Positions 54,883-64,000 of a stretch of DNA of 64,000 nucleotides are shown one piece after another (positions within the stretch are counted from its first letter, which is position 1; every line of letters starts with the position of its first letter). The DNA comes from Tenrec ecaudatus (lineage: Eukaryota > Chordata > Mammalia > Afrosoricida > Tenrecidae): positions 84,083,563-84,147,562 of the forward strand of contig NC_134545.1 of NCBI RefSeq assembly GCF_050624435.1, written 5' to 3'. Both the position numbers and the translations under genes were made by a program. The notes under the pieces are model-generated. The model worked only from the letters and a program-made list of their open reading frames with translations, ran no database searches and was not told where the DNA came from.

Positions 54883-55084
54883 GGGGACCGTCCTTTAGAG
54901 CCTCAGCACACAGAAACAGTTCCCCGGCCCTTAGTCCTCTTTTCTTTCGGAGCCTTTCAGCCCCTTTTCCCCCAAGAGACGTCTCCTGTCTTCTCTCCCG
55001 ATAATGATGGCGAGCATGTCTAACAGCGGCTACCCCACAGCACCCCGCCAGCTGCTCTCCCCACCTTCTCTCTCCGCGGACAGG

Positions 55085-55575
55085 TAGTGTGTTGGGCTGA
55101 GTCGTCCAGAGAAACAAAACCAGTGGTATCGTGTCGGTATAAGAAAGAAATTCCTATCAAGAGAGCAGCCCACTCAACCACAGGGCGGGCGAGCAGCTCA
55201 GCCCGGCTCAGGTCTGTAGGTCAGATGCTGCACTGGAGACCCTTCCCAATTCACAGAGCCACTGGACCGGCAAGGCAGGAGAACGAAGCCTGAAATGGGA
55301 AGACCACAGGCTGGTGGAGTCAGAGTTGAGTGCATCCCAAGACAGGGCACGTGGCAGGCTTTGCACGTCCACATGGTGGCGACCGGCCTAAGCTCCAAGA
55401 CACCAGGAGCAGGGTCCGGGCCAGCAGGCAGAAAAGCAGAAGGCGTGTGCTTTACAGGGTCTCTTTTGATAAATACCAAACAGGCCATGCGCCCCAGGAG
55501 CGTCATCAGGCTGTGGTTGGCACCTTCTAGAGGAGGACTTCCTACAAGCTACTGAAGCCAGGTTGACACAAAGCC
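55085..55575 (+). repeat. Unclassified dispersed repeat
   Basis: Second large copy of the family at 52345: gttgggctgagtcgtccaga at the start and gccaggttgacacaaagcct at the end. Confidence 0.5.
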
Positions 55576-55584
55576 TGTCACAGG

Positions 55585-55745
55585 TGGTATTGCTGCCCTT
55601 ATTTTTCACGTGAGAAAAAGCCATAGTGAAGTCAAGTGACTTCTTCATTATTTTTGAAGTCGAGTAACTGGCTGATGGTCACACAACAAAGATGGTGATG
55701 GAGCCGGGACTGCAACTTTTAGTGTGTTTGGTGCCAAGCACTTTT
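55585..55745 (-). repeat. MIR element
   Basis: gtcaagtgacttcttcatta, tggctgatggtcacacaaca and gatggtgatggagccgggac follow the reverse-strand MIR core. Confidence 0.6.
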
Positions 55746-56026
55746 TACTTGTTTCATCCTCTTGTTGTCGGCCGGTATCTTGTAAGGAGAATCAGAACCT
55801 TCCCCAAACAAACCACTAATGTTGTGGGAACCCAGCAACTTTTTAGTGCTTGTAAAAGGTTTGCTCACACCAGCCACTTCCAGGATTGGGGACTCTTTTA
55901 GGTCTCTAGTTTTTGTGACCCTAATATCGTGATCTAATTTCGTAGACAGGCGACGCCGGCGTTGCCTCACATGCGAGGGCATGTGATCAATACTGTGATA
56001 ATGTCTTTTCTTTCTGCCTGATGTAG

Positions 56027-56232
56027 GTATTTGGCCCGAGTAGGCGATCTGGAAGCGACCGACACAGAAGATCCAGATCTGAATTTTGGGCTTGTTGTGG
56101 ACTGTGGCAGCAGCGGCTCCCGGATTTTTGTGTATTTTTGGCCAAGACATAATGGGAATCCTCATGATTTGCTGGACATCAAGCAGATGAGAGACCGCAA
56201 CAGCCAGCCAGTGGTGAAAAAAATCAAGCCAG
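56027..56232 (+). CDS. ENTPD7: ENTPD7 coding exon 3 (apyrase conserved region 1)
   Basis: Follows a gatgtag acceptor. The first base completes Arg64, then residues 65-132 are read and one base of Gly133 remains (CCAG|GTACC). YLARVGDLEATDTEDPDLNF leads into GLVVDCGSSGSRIFVYFWPR. DCGSSGSR at about 89-96 is apyrase conserved region 1, the phosphate-binding loop of the NTPDase actin-like fold. HNGNPHDLLDIKQMRDRNSQ and PVVKKIKP follow, all closely matching ENTPD7 rather than ENTPD4. The open frame reads through the donor into the short intron, so ORF prediction alone would give a false extension to 56435. Confidence 0.98.
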
Positions 56233-56471
56233 GTACCAGTCAGAGCCTTGTTGATCACTCTGGGCACGAGAGAGGGGAGCAGAGGAGAGGGGGAAGGAAA
56301 GCCACAGTCTCCTTGAAAGTCTGGGTCGTGGGAGTCCTGTCTCATTTGTTGCTAGCGGGCCCTCCCACGAGTCCATATGTCTTTCGGGCCCTAAGGAAGA
56401 CACGTATGGGGTCTGAATCTTCCGCATCTATGTGAACGCCTTTTGAAAGAAGGTGTTTTACGCTCCTTAAG
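56233..56471 (+). other. ENTPD7: ENTPD7 intron between coding exons 3 and 4
   Basis: A 239-bp phase-1 intron, much the shortest here. Donor GTACCA and acceptor ctccttaag are both suboptimal. It holds no repeat. Confidence 0.95.
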
Positions 56472-56622
56472 GAATCTCCGCAATGGCGGACACTCCGGAA
56501 CATGCCAGCGATTACCTTCGACCTCTGCTGAGTTTTGCTGCTGCTCATGTGCCGGTGAAGAAGCAGAAGGAGACCCCCCTTTACATCCTGTGCACAGCAG
56601 GCATGAGGCTGCTTCCCGAGAG
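56472..56622 (+). CDS. ENTPD7: ENTPD7 coding exon 4 (apyrase conserved region 2)
   Basis: Two bases complete Gly133, then residues 134-182 (ISAMADTPEHASDYLRPLLS, FAAAHVPVKKQKETPLYILC, TAGMRLLPE) plus two bases of Arg183, ending at AGAG|GTGAGA. YILCTAGMRLLPE (about 170-182) is apyrase conserved region 2, whose Thr-Ala-Gly-Met-Arg core binds nucleotide phosphate. No stop or frameshift. The start of the frame, GAATCTCCGC, agrees with the phase left by coding exon 3. Confidence 0.98.
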
Positions 56623-57099
56623 GTGAGACAGACTGGCTCAGAGAGGCCCCGGACAAAGGACGACACGGGAGTTGAAAGGCCAACCCCACGCGTCTTCCTT
56701 TGTGGTTCCCTGGTGGGAAGCCGGGAGTGGGACCGCCACATGTGGTTGACAGGCGGGACCGCATGGCGCCTACCTGAGCCACGGAGCTCAGGTGTGGACC
56801 TGTAGCCGAGTGGCACACCAGTCATCCCTTCACGCCATTTGGCTCTCTGGAGCCGAGCTCTCTATGAGATGGCGGTCCGTTCACCCCAAGAGGACGCATA
56901 ATTACAGGAGGGTAGCGCGAAGGTTGCCCGAGAGACTGAGCACTCAGCGGAGGGTAGGAGGGCTTTGATGGGAACGCCGTGCTCTCTGAAGCCTGGTCCG
57001 GGTGCCTGGAATCGCCGGCGAATCCCTCCCTTTGCTCCGTGCATAAGGCTAATACAAAGCTCTTTCTGCATTGCGGGGTTCCCAGGCTCGTTGGGCCTG

Positions 57100-57175
57100 T
57101 TGTTGGTAGTACCATCAAGTTGGTCCTCCCTCACTGTGACCCGAGGTACAGGAGAACGGCACCGCGTCCTCACGA
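57100..57175 (-). mobile_element. RTE/BovB 3' scrap
   Basis: tgttgttggtagtaccatca and agttggtcctccctcactgt resemble only the first 70 bases of the copies at 34128 and 50395. Confidence 0.5.
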
Positions 57176-57309
57176 TATTAGTTTACCATCCCTTTTTCAG
57201 AAAAAAAAAAAATTACTCAGCACCCTTCCCCTCCCCTGCAGTGAAAAACTGGAGCCATCATCCAGGGTGGAGTGTGGGAATCCGCGTTCGCTGTTGCCTC
57301 CGTGGATTG

Positions 57310-57470
57310 TCCCCGGAGGCCTGTGGCACGGTGGCTAGGAGTTGGGCCGCAATCCACAAAGACCAGCAGTTTGCAACCACCGGCTGCTTTGAGGGAGAAA
57401 GCGGGGCTTTCTACTCCTGTGAAGAGATACAGTCTCGGGAACTCACAGGGCCCTTCTACCCATTGTTAGA
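57310..57470 (+). repeat. AfroSINE
   Basis: ggaggcctgtggcacggtgg, ccagcagtttgcaaccaccg, ggctttctactcctgtgaag and cacagggcccttctaccc. The tail is missing. Confidence 0.88.
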
Positions 57471-57479
57471 TTCGTATTC

Positions 57480-58080
57480 CGTGCCAGCAGGTCCCTGCTG
57501 CTCATTGCGACCCCCTGTGCGCTTCCGAGCAGGTCCCCGTCCACGAGTGACACACATTTTGTTGCGTAGCCCTGGTCCCGGTCCACACACGGCAGCGTCA
57601 GTCTTTCCACCTCCTCCCCGGGCCTCCTGCTTCCCTTCCTCCTCCTTTCTTGGCCTTTCTGAACCGTGCCCTTGGTGAAATGCGGCTGCCCGTTTGCTCG
57701 CCAGGGGCTGATGATGCTAAGGCAGCGGTTCTCAACCTGTGGGTCACGACCCTGTTGGGGATCGAATGACCCTTTCACAGGGGTCGCCTGATTCATCACG
57801 GTAGCAAAATGATAGTGATGAAGTAGCAACGAAAATAATATTATGGTTGGGGGGCTCACCACCACGAGGAACTGCATGAAAGGGTCGCGGCCTGAGCAAG
57901 GTGGGGAACCGCTGCTCTAAGGCGTGTGTCCCTGCTCAGCGTTCTTGTCCCCTCACAGACCTGTCTGTTGTTTGGATGAAAATTAAGCCCTGGGGCTGAG
58001 TTAAGGTCTAGACCGGACGGGTGGCTCAAGACTGTTTTCCAAGGGGTTCTACCAACACCTGTCTGACAGTGAGCTTGGTC
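57480..58080. repeat. Old LINE-like 3' UTR remnant holding a SPIN
   Basis: tcttggcctttctgaaccgt, tgaaatgcggctgcccgttt and the right-hand gtctgttgtttggatgaaaa, gtctgacagtgagcttggtc parallel 41700-42095. The SPIN at 57723-57914 interrupts it. Confidence 0.45.
57723..57914 (+). mobile_element. SPIN-like hAT element, both termini present
   Basis: 192 bp, CAGCGGTTCTCAACCTGTGG to GGGGAACCGCTG. The flanks tgctaagg (57715-57722) and ctctaagg (57915-57922) match at 6 of 8. Confidence 0.95.
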
Positions 58081-58684
58081 TCAAAACGCCCACTCCTCCA
58101 CCTGAGCCCCTGGCGTCAGCTCCTCATTTTCCCCTCCCTCCCTGCTCCCCCTCTGAACCCTTGATAATTTATAGATAATTATTATTTTATCATATCTTAC
58201 ACCATCCGACATCTTCCTCACCCGGTTCTCTGCTGTCCGTCCTCCAGGAAGGAGGTTACATGTAGACCTTGTCATCTGTTTCCCCTTTCTCCCTCACTCT
58301 CCCTCCACTTTCCCGATATCGCCACTCTCACCACTGTTCCTGAGGGGCTCATCTGTCCTGGAGTCCCCGTATTTCCAGTTCCTATCCATGCCAGTGTACA
58401 TCTCTCGGTCCAGCCGGTTATTAAGGTAGAATTGGGATCATGATAGTAGGGGGGAGGAAGCATTCAAGAACTAGAAGAAAATTGTATGTTTCATCGTTGC
58501 TACACTGCACTCTGACTGGTTTGTCACCTCCCCACAGCCTTTCTGAAAGGGGATGTCCAATTTCCCCCAGATGGGCCCTGAGTCCCCACTCTGCACTTCC
58601 CCTCATTTACAATGCTATGAATTTTTTTTTTTTTTTGGTCTTTGATGCCTGATACCTGATCCCTTCGATGCCTTGTCATCTCAC

Positions 58685-59198
58685 AGGCTGGTGTGCTTTT
58701 CCATGTGGGCTTTGTTGTTTTTCAGTTAGATGGCCCCTTGTTTATCTTCCAGCTATGGGACCCCAGATTCTATATATTTTGACAACTGGGCACCATCAGC
58801 TTTCTTCACTGCATTTGCCCATGCACCTGCTTTGTCTTCAGTGTTCGCGTCGGGGTAGGCTGGTGTGCTTCTTCCTTGTGGGCTTTGTTTCTTAGTTAGA
58901 TGGCTGCCTGATGGTCTTCAAGCCTTTAAGACCCCTGATGCTATATCATTTGATAGCCGGGCACCATCAGCTTTGTTCCCAACTTTTGCTTATGCACCCA
59001 CTTTGTCCTCAGTGTTCTAGTCGGGACAGGCCAGTGTGCTTCTTTCATGTGGGTTTTGTTGTCTCTCAGCTAGATGGCTGCTTGTTTATCTTCCGGTGTT
59101 TAAGACTTCAGATGCTATGTCTTTTGGTAGCTGGGCACTATCAGCTTTCTTCACCACATTTGCCTGTGCATCCATTGTCGTCAGCAATCGTGCCAGAC
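58685..59198 (-). repeat. 171-bp module repeated three times in an L1 3' UTR
   Basis: Units start with aggctggtgtgc or a variant at 58685, 58857 and 59028, and the next phrase boundary is at 59199 (spacing 172, 171 and 171). Each has the order gtgggctttgt, tagatggc, then gggcaccatcagctt (gggcactatcagctt in the third) and tttgcc or tttgctt. Other copies of this L1 family here carry it once. Confidence 0.9.
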
Positions 59199-60749
59199 AG
59201 GTGAACCTCGCAGACTGCCGAATTGTTAGAACAAAGTGTTCTTGTGTTGAGGGAGTACTTGAGCAGGGGCCCACTGTCCATCTGTTTCCTTAATACTAAA
59301 CCTATAAATATATCTACATCTATTTCCCCCTCATCGTATATAAATATATTTACATCTTTATATTGTCTATATTTAAATATCTTTGACTACCCTTTGCCTC
59401 CTAGTTCTTTCCTCTGTTTCTTTGTACTTTCCTCTTTTCCCACTATCATATTCTGCCTTCATTTGGGTTTTAGGAATTCCTCTCGGTTACTTTGCCCTTG
59501 ATCCAGCCCTGCCAGACCTTCAATACCCTCCTTGAGACTGATTTTGGATCACTTGTTATTCCCTTGTCCCTGAGCTTGTTAACACCCTCTTCCTTTCCCC
59601 TGCCCCCCCCCCTACCCCCAGGTCCCCCCGGAACTGTTATCCTGTTGTTCTCTCTTCTGGCTGTTTATTCCGCCTATCCCTTCCAGGTAGACTGCTATGT
59701 ACCCTCACAAGACTGAGTACCGCAAAGCACCAACAGAAAGTAAAACAATAGCTACTACAGCAGCAACAACAACAATACACACACACACACAAACGTATGA
59801 ATAGTTCAGGGTCTGTTTGTTGTCCTTCCCAGGTGCTTTTCAGACAAGTCTGATGGGGTGCCATGCCCTGGCACCGCCTCTATCCCTGGGGACTTCATTG
59901 CTCTGCTTCCCCCGCTACTCTGCTGCCTGCCCCCAGAGGCTGGCTTCGGCGTGGTGAGCTCATGGTGGGCACAGTTCCCACTGTGTGTCTCTAGTGTTGT
60001 CCCCAATGGTGCTCTGGGTCAATGAGGAGTGCTGTGTTCCAAGGTGGGACCGGCCCTGTGGTCGTCTCTGTGCATTGCTTTTCTGAGCAGGAACATTGTT
60101 CTCAGGGCTTGGTGAGCCAGGATGTGCATCACTCTTTCTTTTTTTCCCCTATGCCCCCTCGTTGGCTCCTGTGTGCTCTGACCAGACCAGTCCCCCTTCC
60201 CTTCTCCTTGAGCTGTAGCGTCAGTGCTGTCCTCTGAAGTGAATTCTTCTTGGGGGGAGGGTGGTACTGCACACTTAGTTGGTAATGGGGCCGGCCCCTC
60301 AGGCCTCTCTATCGGTTCCCTGCTTCATGTCAGTGTGTTGCGTTCTTGTCATGGAGCTCCGGGTTGAAGTCTTGTCTTTTTCCCCGTGGAAACACAATCA
60401 ACACCCTCCTCCCCCTGTGTGGGTTCGTGCCCTGTTCCCGCGGCTACCCATACCTTTTTCCATCCTCCCTTTTAATAGGCTGCCATGTTTATCCCATATG
60501 TATCCCTGGGTTTAGTCTGGCCCCTGCCATATTACCGGGGCCTCATCCCAGGGACATATGTATACAGCATCTTCTTCCCTATGCCCCTTTTGAATATATA
60601 TTTTTTTGAGCTTACCTCAGCGGACTCATGTAGTACTTGACCTTTTGTACTTGGCTTACTTCACTTAGCATAATTTCCTCCAGTTTTTCCCATGTGGCGA
60701 TATGCTTCATGTGTTCATCATTTTTTTTTGTTGATAACATCATTGTTTT

Positions 60750-61274
60750 TTAGTGATGCGTCATACTCCATTGTATGTATGTACCAGAGTTTTTAATCCA
60801 TTCGTCTGCTGATGGAAATTTGGGCTGTTTCCAATTCCTTGCAATTGTGAACTGTGCTGCGATGAACACTGGGGCACAGATGTCTGGCCGTGGTTTGTTT
60901 TTGGTCTCTTCTGAGTATATGCCCAGTAGGGGGATTGCTGGATCATAAGGTAGCTCAATTTCCAACTGTTTTAGATATCGCCAAATTGATTTCCATAATG
61001 GCTCTACATACCTACAGGTCCACCAGCAGTGGATGAGAGTTCCTGTCTCTCCACATCCCCTCCAACACTTGTTGCTTTCTGATTTCTTGAACTGGGCTAT
61101 CTTTGAGGTTGTTAGGTGGTATCTCATAGTTGTTTTAATTTGCATTTCTCTTATGGCTAGAGATCTGGAACATTTTCTCATATATTTATTGGCCATTTGG
61201 ATTTCTGCCCTTGAGAAACTCCTGCTCAGGTCCTTTGCCTACCTCCTAGGTGGACAATTGGTTTTTTTTTTTTC
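60750..61274 (-). pseudogene. L1 ORF2 C-terminal fragment
   Basis: The minus frame 60750-61196 reads [72 protein letters not shown] and [12 protein letters not shown]. This is the cysteine-containing C-terminal domain of L1 ORF2 (C-x3-C, then H-C). The segment is open to its stop at 60750. A T run at 61261-61274 shifts the frame, separating it from the upstream DTSDQGLITKIYNTLLNYK piece. Confidence 0.95.
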
Positions 61275-61684
61275 TTGTAGTTTAGCAGTGTATTGTAGAT
61301 TTTAGTAATAAGGCCTTGGTCGGATGTGTCATTGCTAAAGATGTTTTCCCGAGAGGAGTTTTTATACTGTGGCATAAACAAGGCACAAGGACAGGTGGTG
61401 TCATGCTGTAGGAACTTACATAGGAACTTACAAAAATAGGAACTTACAAAAATCAAAACATGTAACCAGCAACACCAGCAATTTCAGAAGTAAATGCAAT
61501 CGGCCAGCAGTTACAGAAATTACAAAAGGAACGATAGTAGGTACCGAGTGGCCACATTTGGGTCAATACAAAATGGCTGCACTCAGGCTAAGGAACGTTG
61601 ACAAAGTGCCTACATTTAACATATACATCATGGTCACCTTGGGGTTCCTTGTGGTGGGTTACTGCACTGAACAGAAGTTGAAAA

Positions 61685-61790
61685 CCTATTCTTACTTCCC
61701 TGGAGTGGCTGGTGGTTCTGAATAGCTGACCTTGTAGCTAGCAGCCCAGTTTGTGATCCACTACACCACCAAGGCTCCTAGAATCACGTT
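61685..61790 (-). repeat. AfroSINE, head half
   Basis: ccctggagtggctggtggtt, gaatagctgaccttgtagct and actacaccaccaaggctcct. Confidence 0.85.
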
Positions 61791-61844
61791 GCTCCTTACA
61801 GTTTTGCTCTTTGTTTGTTTTACTGATCTATAAAAAGGAAAGAA

Positions 61845-62045
61845 AGCCACTGCTCTAGAGCCCATTTCAACTTAATAGCAAAACTCTATGACAGAGTAGA
61901 ACTGTCCTGTGGATTTTCAAAGCTGTAAATATTCATGGGATCAGAAAGCCTCCTTTTTCTCCCTTGGAGTTGCTGGTGAGCTTGAACTGCTGACCCTTGA
62001 AATCAGTAGCCTAGTGTGTTACCCACTCTGTTCCCGGGGCTCCCT
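61845..62045 (-). repeat. AfroSINE
   Basis: gaaagccactgctctagagc, cagagtagaactgtcctgtg, gagcttgaactgctgaccct and ttcccggggctcc. Confidence 0.89.
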
Positions 62046-62719
62046 GAGAATACTCCTGGCAGAGGAAAAGCAGCAGTACTATAGACGCTAAACCTCAATT
62101 GTTATTCCCCAAGTGGGAGACATTGTGACCTTTGGAGTCTGAACCTGAACTGGGTTTGCCAAGTGAGTTATATTAAAAAAAAAAAACTCAACTTTTGAAG
62201 CCCGGAAAAAGAGATTAAAAAGTTAATAATTAACATATGTGAAGGAGTCTGTAAAAACTTGTGGAACAAACAATACTTCTTTGTGTGGTGATGTAAAGAC
62301 TGGTGTGCAAGAAGAGCCGAGGATGAATTAGTCTTAATTTAAAGCCTTTCTTTCCGAGTCAGTAGAAATAATGTCGCTAGCTCTGCTTTATAATTATGAA
62401 ACAGTGTTGTGGTGTCCTGAGCCTTATTCAGACTCAGCCTGGGAGGGTCAAGCCTGGGAGGGTCAAGAACCGGTCTTGTTTTGAAGCAGGAGAAGGGAAG
62501 CCATTGTTACCACTGCCACATGGCCTTTTCGGTAGGCTATACACTGGAAACAGCCTAAAGCCGTGATATCAAAGGGGTTTGTTGCCAAAAGGAGTGGGCT
62601 GAAGGAGCCAGGTGAGGGAACATCGAGGCCCGCCCAAGGCCAAGCAAAAGGACCAGGTGAGACCGTTTGTGATAAGAAAGCTTAACAATTAACTTGGGGT
62701 TTTGGGTTCTTTCTTACAG

Positions 62720-62823
62720 GAAGCAGTTGGCCATCTTGGCTGACCTCGTGAAAGATTTACCTCTGGAGTTCGACTTCCTCTTTTCCCAGTCTCAGGCCGA
62801 AGTGATCTCTGGGAAGCAGGAAG
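62720..62823 (+). CDS. ENTPD7: ENTPD7 coding exon 5
   Basis: Starts after ttcttacag. The first base completes Arg183, then residues 184-217 (KQLAILADLVKDLPLEFDFL, FSQSQAEVISGKQE) and one base of the next Gly codon, ending GGAAG|GTACTG. This is the helical region between apyrase conserved regions 2 and 3; the catalytic base glutamate lies in region 3 of the next exon (expected GVYAWIGINF), which is not in the window. Phase 2 in and phase 1 out agree with the family. At this point about a third of the roughly 600-residue protein is encoded. Confidence 0.97.
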
Positions 62824-64000
62824 GTACTGTCTCCCATAACCGTGGCTTGGCCTCTCTACTGGGCTTTTAGATTCCTTTATACACCTGATTTTGATCCACC
62901 AAATCCGGGGCGATTCCGTAATCACCGCTGCATAGCCACCAAATCTGTTGCCTGTGGTTGTTGGACCCGAGTAAGAAATGCTGGGCCTTCCTTGGCAGGC
63001 ACCCCTTTGACTGTGTTGCCCGTCAGCAGCGCATCAATGCTGCTGCTCCCCCAAAAGGCTGGCCACAGCCTTTCCGGAGCTGATGTGAGAGCTGGCCTTC
63101 TTGTGTGGGGCAGCTCCACTCGAATCCCACTCCCTGCAGCACACGGAGAGGGGAGGGTTCATGTCACATAAAATGGGAGGTCATTGTGTCATCTTACAAA
63201 GTGGCGGATAATTATACCAGACTCCAAGATAGAGGACAGCCCCACATTGCTGGGAATCACGCCGGAGTGAGAGTGACACCAGTGTGACCCATCCCACTCA
63301 GGGACGTGCCCTTCATTGCACTCAGTGTCCTGTGTGGTTGCTTCCCGAAAAACCCGCACTCCGTGGGTGTGAGTTTTTTGGGTGGAGTTGTCGGGGGTGG
63401 TCTCTGACAGCCTAAATGTGTGTACTGAATTACAGGGAAATCTCTTAGAAAAGAGGAGCAAAGCGTATGTATCTTTTAGTTGCAGTTCATTCGAGGGGAA
63501 AGACTGACATTTAAAAATGTCAGTATTATCTTTTTCGGTCCTAACATACACGTTTGGTTCTTCTTCTGTCTTTTCTGACACGCTCTCTCCTTCCATTTAT
63601 CACAAAGTGCTTGCTTGCCTTTCTTGGCTATGATAACGGCTGTGCCATCCTCGTTGGTAATGCCAACATTGTGCCACCTTGGAGTCGGCGTCTGCTGGCT
63701 AACCTTTCCAGTTTGAGTTCAGATGTTCCTGATTCTTTGTATACTAAGTGATCTTATCTTGCATCCTGGACATTTCGGATATTACATCATGAGGCGCTGG
63801 GTCTTGCTTAGATCCTAAGGAGAATGCTGCTTTGTGTGTATGCTTGTTTTAGTTTAGCAGGCGTGCAGCTTAGTGCAACTCGGGTCTCAAGTTCTGGCCC
63901 TTCTTCAGTGGACAATGATGTCAGTGGCTTTCATCATATTGGCCAAGCTGAGGGTCATGCAGTGACATCAGCTCAGTCTGAAAGCCTGCAGCCTGTTGCC
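62824..64000 (+). other. ENTPD7: ENTPD7 intron after coding exon 5, start only
   Basis: The remaining 1.2 kb contains no sequence matching the next ENTPD7 exon and no repeat I can name with confidence. The gene continues beyond the window. Confidence 0.85.

Larger units (their letters stand above)
39028..56026 (+). other. ENTPD7: ENTPD7 intron between coding exons 2 and 3
   Basis: A 17.0 kb phase-2 intron (GTGAGT donor, gatgtag acceptor) made largely of AfroSINEs, RTE fragments, SPIN copies, microsatellites, one L1 and one old hAT fragment, listed separately. I find no exon similar to any part of ENTPD7 inside it and no unrelated gene. Stretches 39601-40970, 41284-42970, 43801-44700, 46691-47000, 47203-48880, 49121-50390, 51261-52340 and 53089-53910 hold no gene I recognise. 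Some are probably old, unnamed repeats. Confidence 0.9.
58083..61345 (-). mobile_element. 5'-truncated L1 with ORF2 C-terminus and long 3' UTR
   Basis: The minus strand reads, from about 61345, the ORF2 end and then 2.67 kb of noncoding 3' UTR down to 58083. The last ~110 bases and the A tail seen in other copies are absent. The 3' UTR contains a threefold 171-bp tandem repeat (58685-59198), a CA run near 59777-59790 and phrase blocks shared with 18877-20925 and 30305-32222. It is the only copy in the window that keeps coding sequence, so it ties the noncoding fragments to L1. Confidence 0.93.
56623..62719 (+). other. ENTPD7: ENTPD7 intron between coding exons 4 and 5
   Basis: A 6.1 kb phase-2 intron (GTGAGA donor, ttcttacag acceptor). 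It contains an RTE scrap, an AfroSINE, a SPIN copy, the 3.3 kb L1 and two AfroSINEs. In 56623-57100, 61346-61680 and 62046-62719 I see no gene or named repeat, apart from a threefold direct repeat of ggaacttaca near 61410-61448. Confidence 0.95.

Noticed and set aside
56031-56435. ENTPD7 frame extending past the exon to 56435
   Set aside because: The true exon ends at the donor after 56232; the next exon at 56472 restores the family sequence in phase. The extra residues are intronic.
220-62045. tRNA genes suggested by tRNA-like heads (ggttcgaac-type motifs)
   Set aside because: Each such motif sits inside an AfroSINE, whose head is tRNA-derived. No free-standing cloverleaf with acceptor-stem pairing was seen.

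Overview
This is a mammalian nuclear window from an afrotherian, most likely a tenrec such as Echinops telfairi or a close relative. The identification is inferred from the repeats. There are about forty AfroSINE copies, RTE/BovB LINE fragments, seven short copies of a SPIN-like hAT transposon with matching terminal inverted repeats, and many copies of one L1 family with a very long 3' UTR. Nothing is bacterial or viral; no operons, ribosome binding sites, CRISPR arrays or replication origins are expected or seen.

Two protein-coding genes are present, head to head, in the order known from human 10q24.2. SLC25A28 (mitoferrin-2, mitochondrial iron importer) runs leftwards: coding exon 1 is at 8225-8515, intron 1 fills 99-8224, and the window begins inside coding exon 2 (1-98). 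ENTPD7 (LALP1, an intracellular apyrase-like nucleoside triphosphatase) runs rightwards: a CpG-rich promoter with a probable untranslated first exon around 36000-36377, then coding exons at 36757-36764, 38845-39027, 56027-56232, 56472-56622 and 62720-62823. Together these encode residues 1-217 plus one base of the next codon. All splice sites are GT-AG and all phases agree. The rest of ENTPD7 lies beyond 64000. The two genes have no obvious functional link.

The 28 kb between the two CpG islands (about 8700-36000) is repeat-dominated. It holds an RPL36A-like processed pseudogene (12527-12828, minus), a UBE2L3-like processed pseudogene interrupted by an RTE fragment (from 33770), a mariner transposase remnant (34945-35190), several 5'-truncated L1 insertions with perfect or near-perfect target-site duplications, and a 28-unit, 26-bp minisatellite at 23354-24083. 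ENTPD7 introns hold more AfroSINEs, SPIN copies, RTE fragments, an old hAT/ZBED-like transposase remnant (50890-51260) and a 3.3 kb L1 (58083-61345, minus). That L1 keeps the ORF2 C-terminus and a 2.7 kb 3' UTR containing a threefold 171-bp tandem repeat.

The most interesting observations are the triplicated module in the L1 3' UTR, the minisatellite with an exact 130-bp higher-order duplication, the nested TE insertions dated by their duplications, and the SPIN copies flanked by related 8-bp target sites. No undescribed gene system was found. Most long open frames here are chance products of GC-rich islands or repeats.
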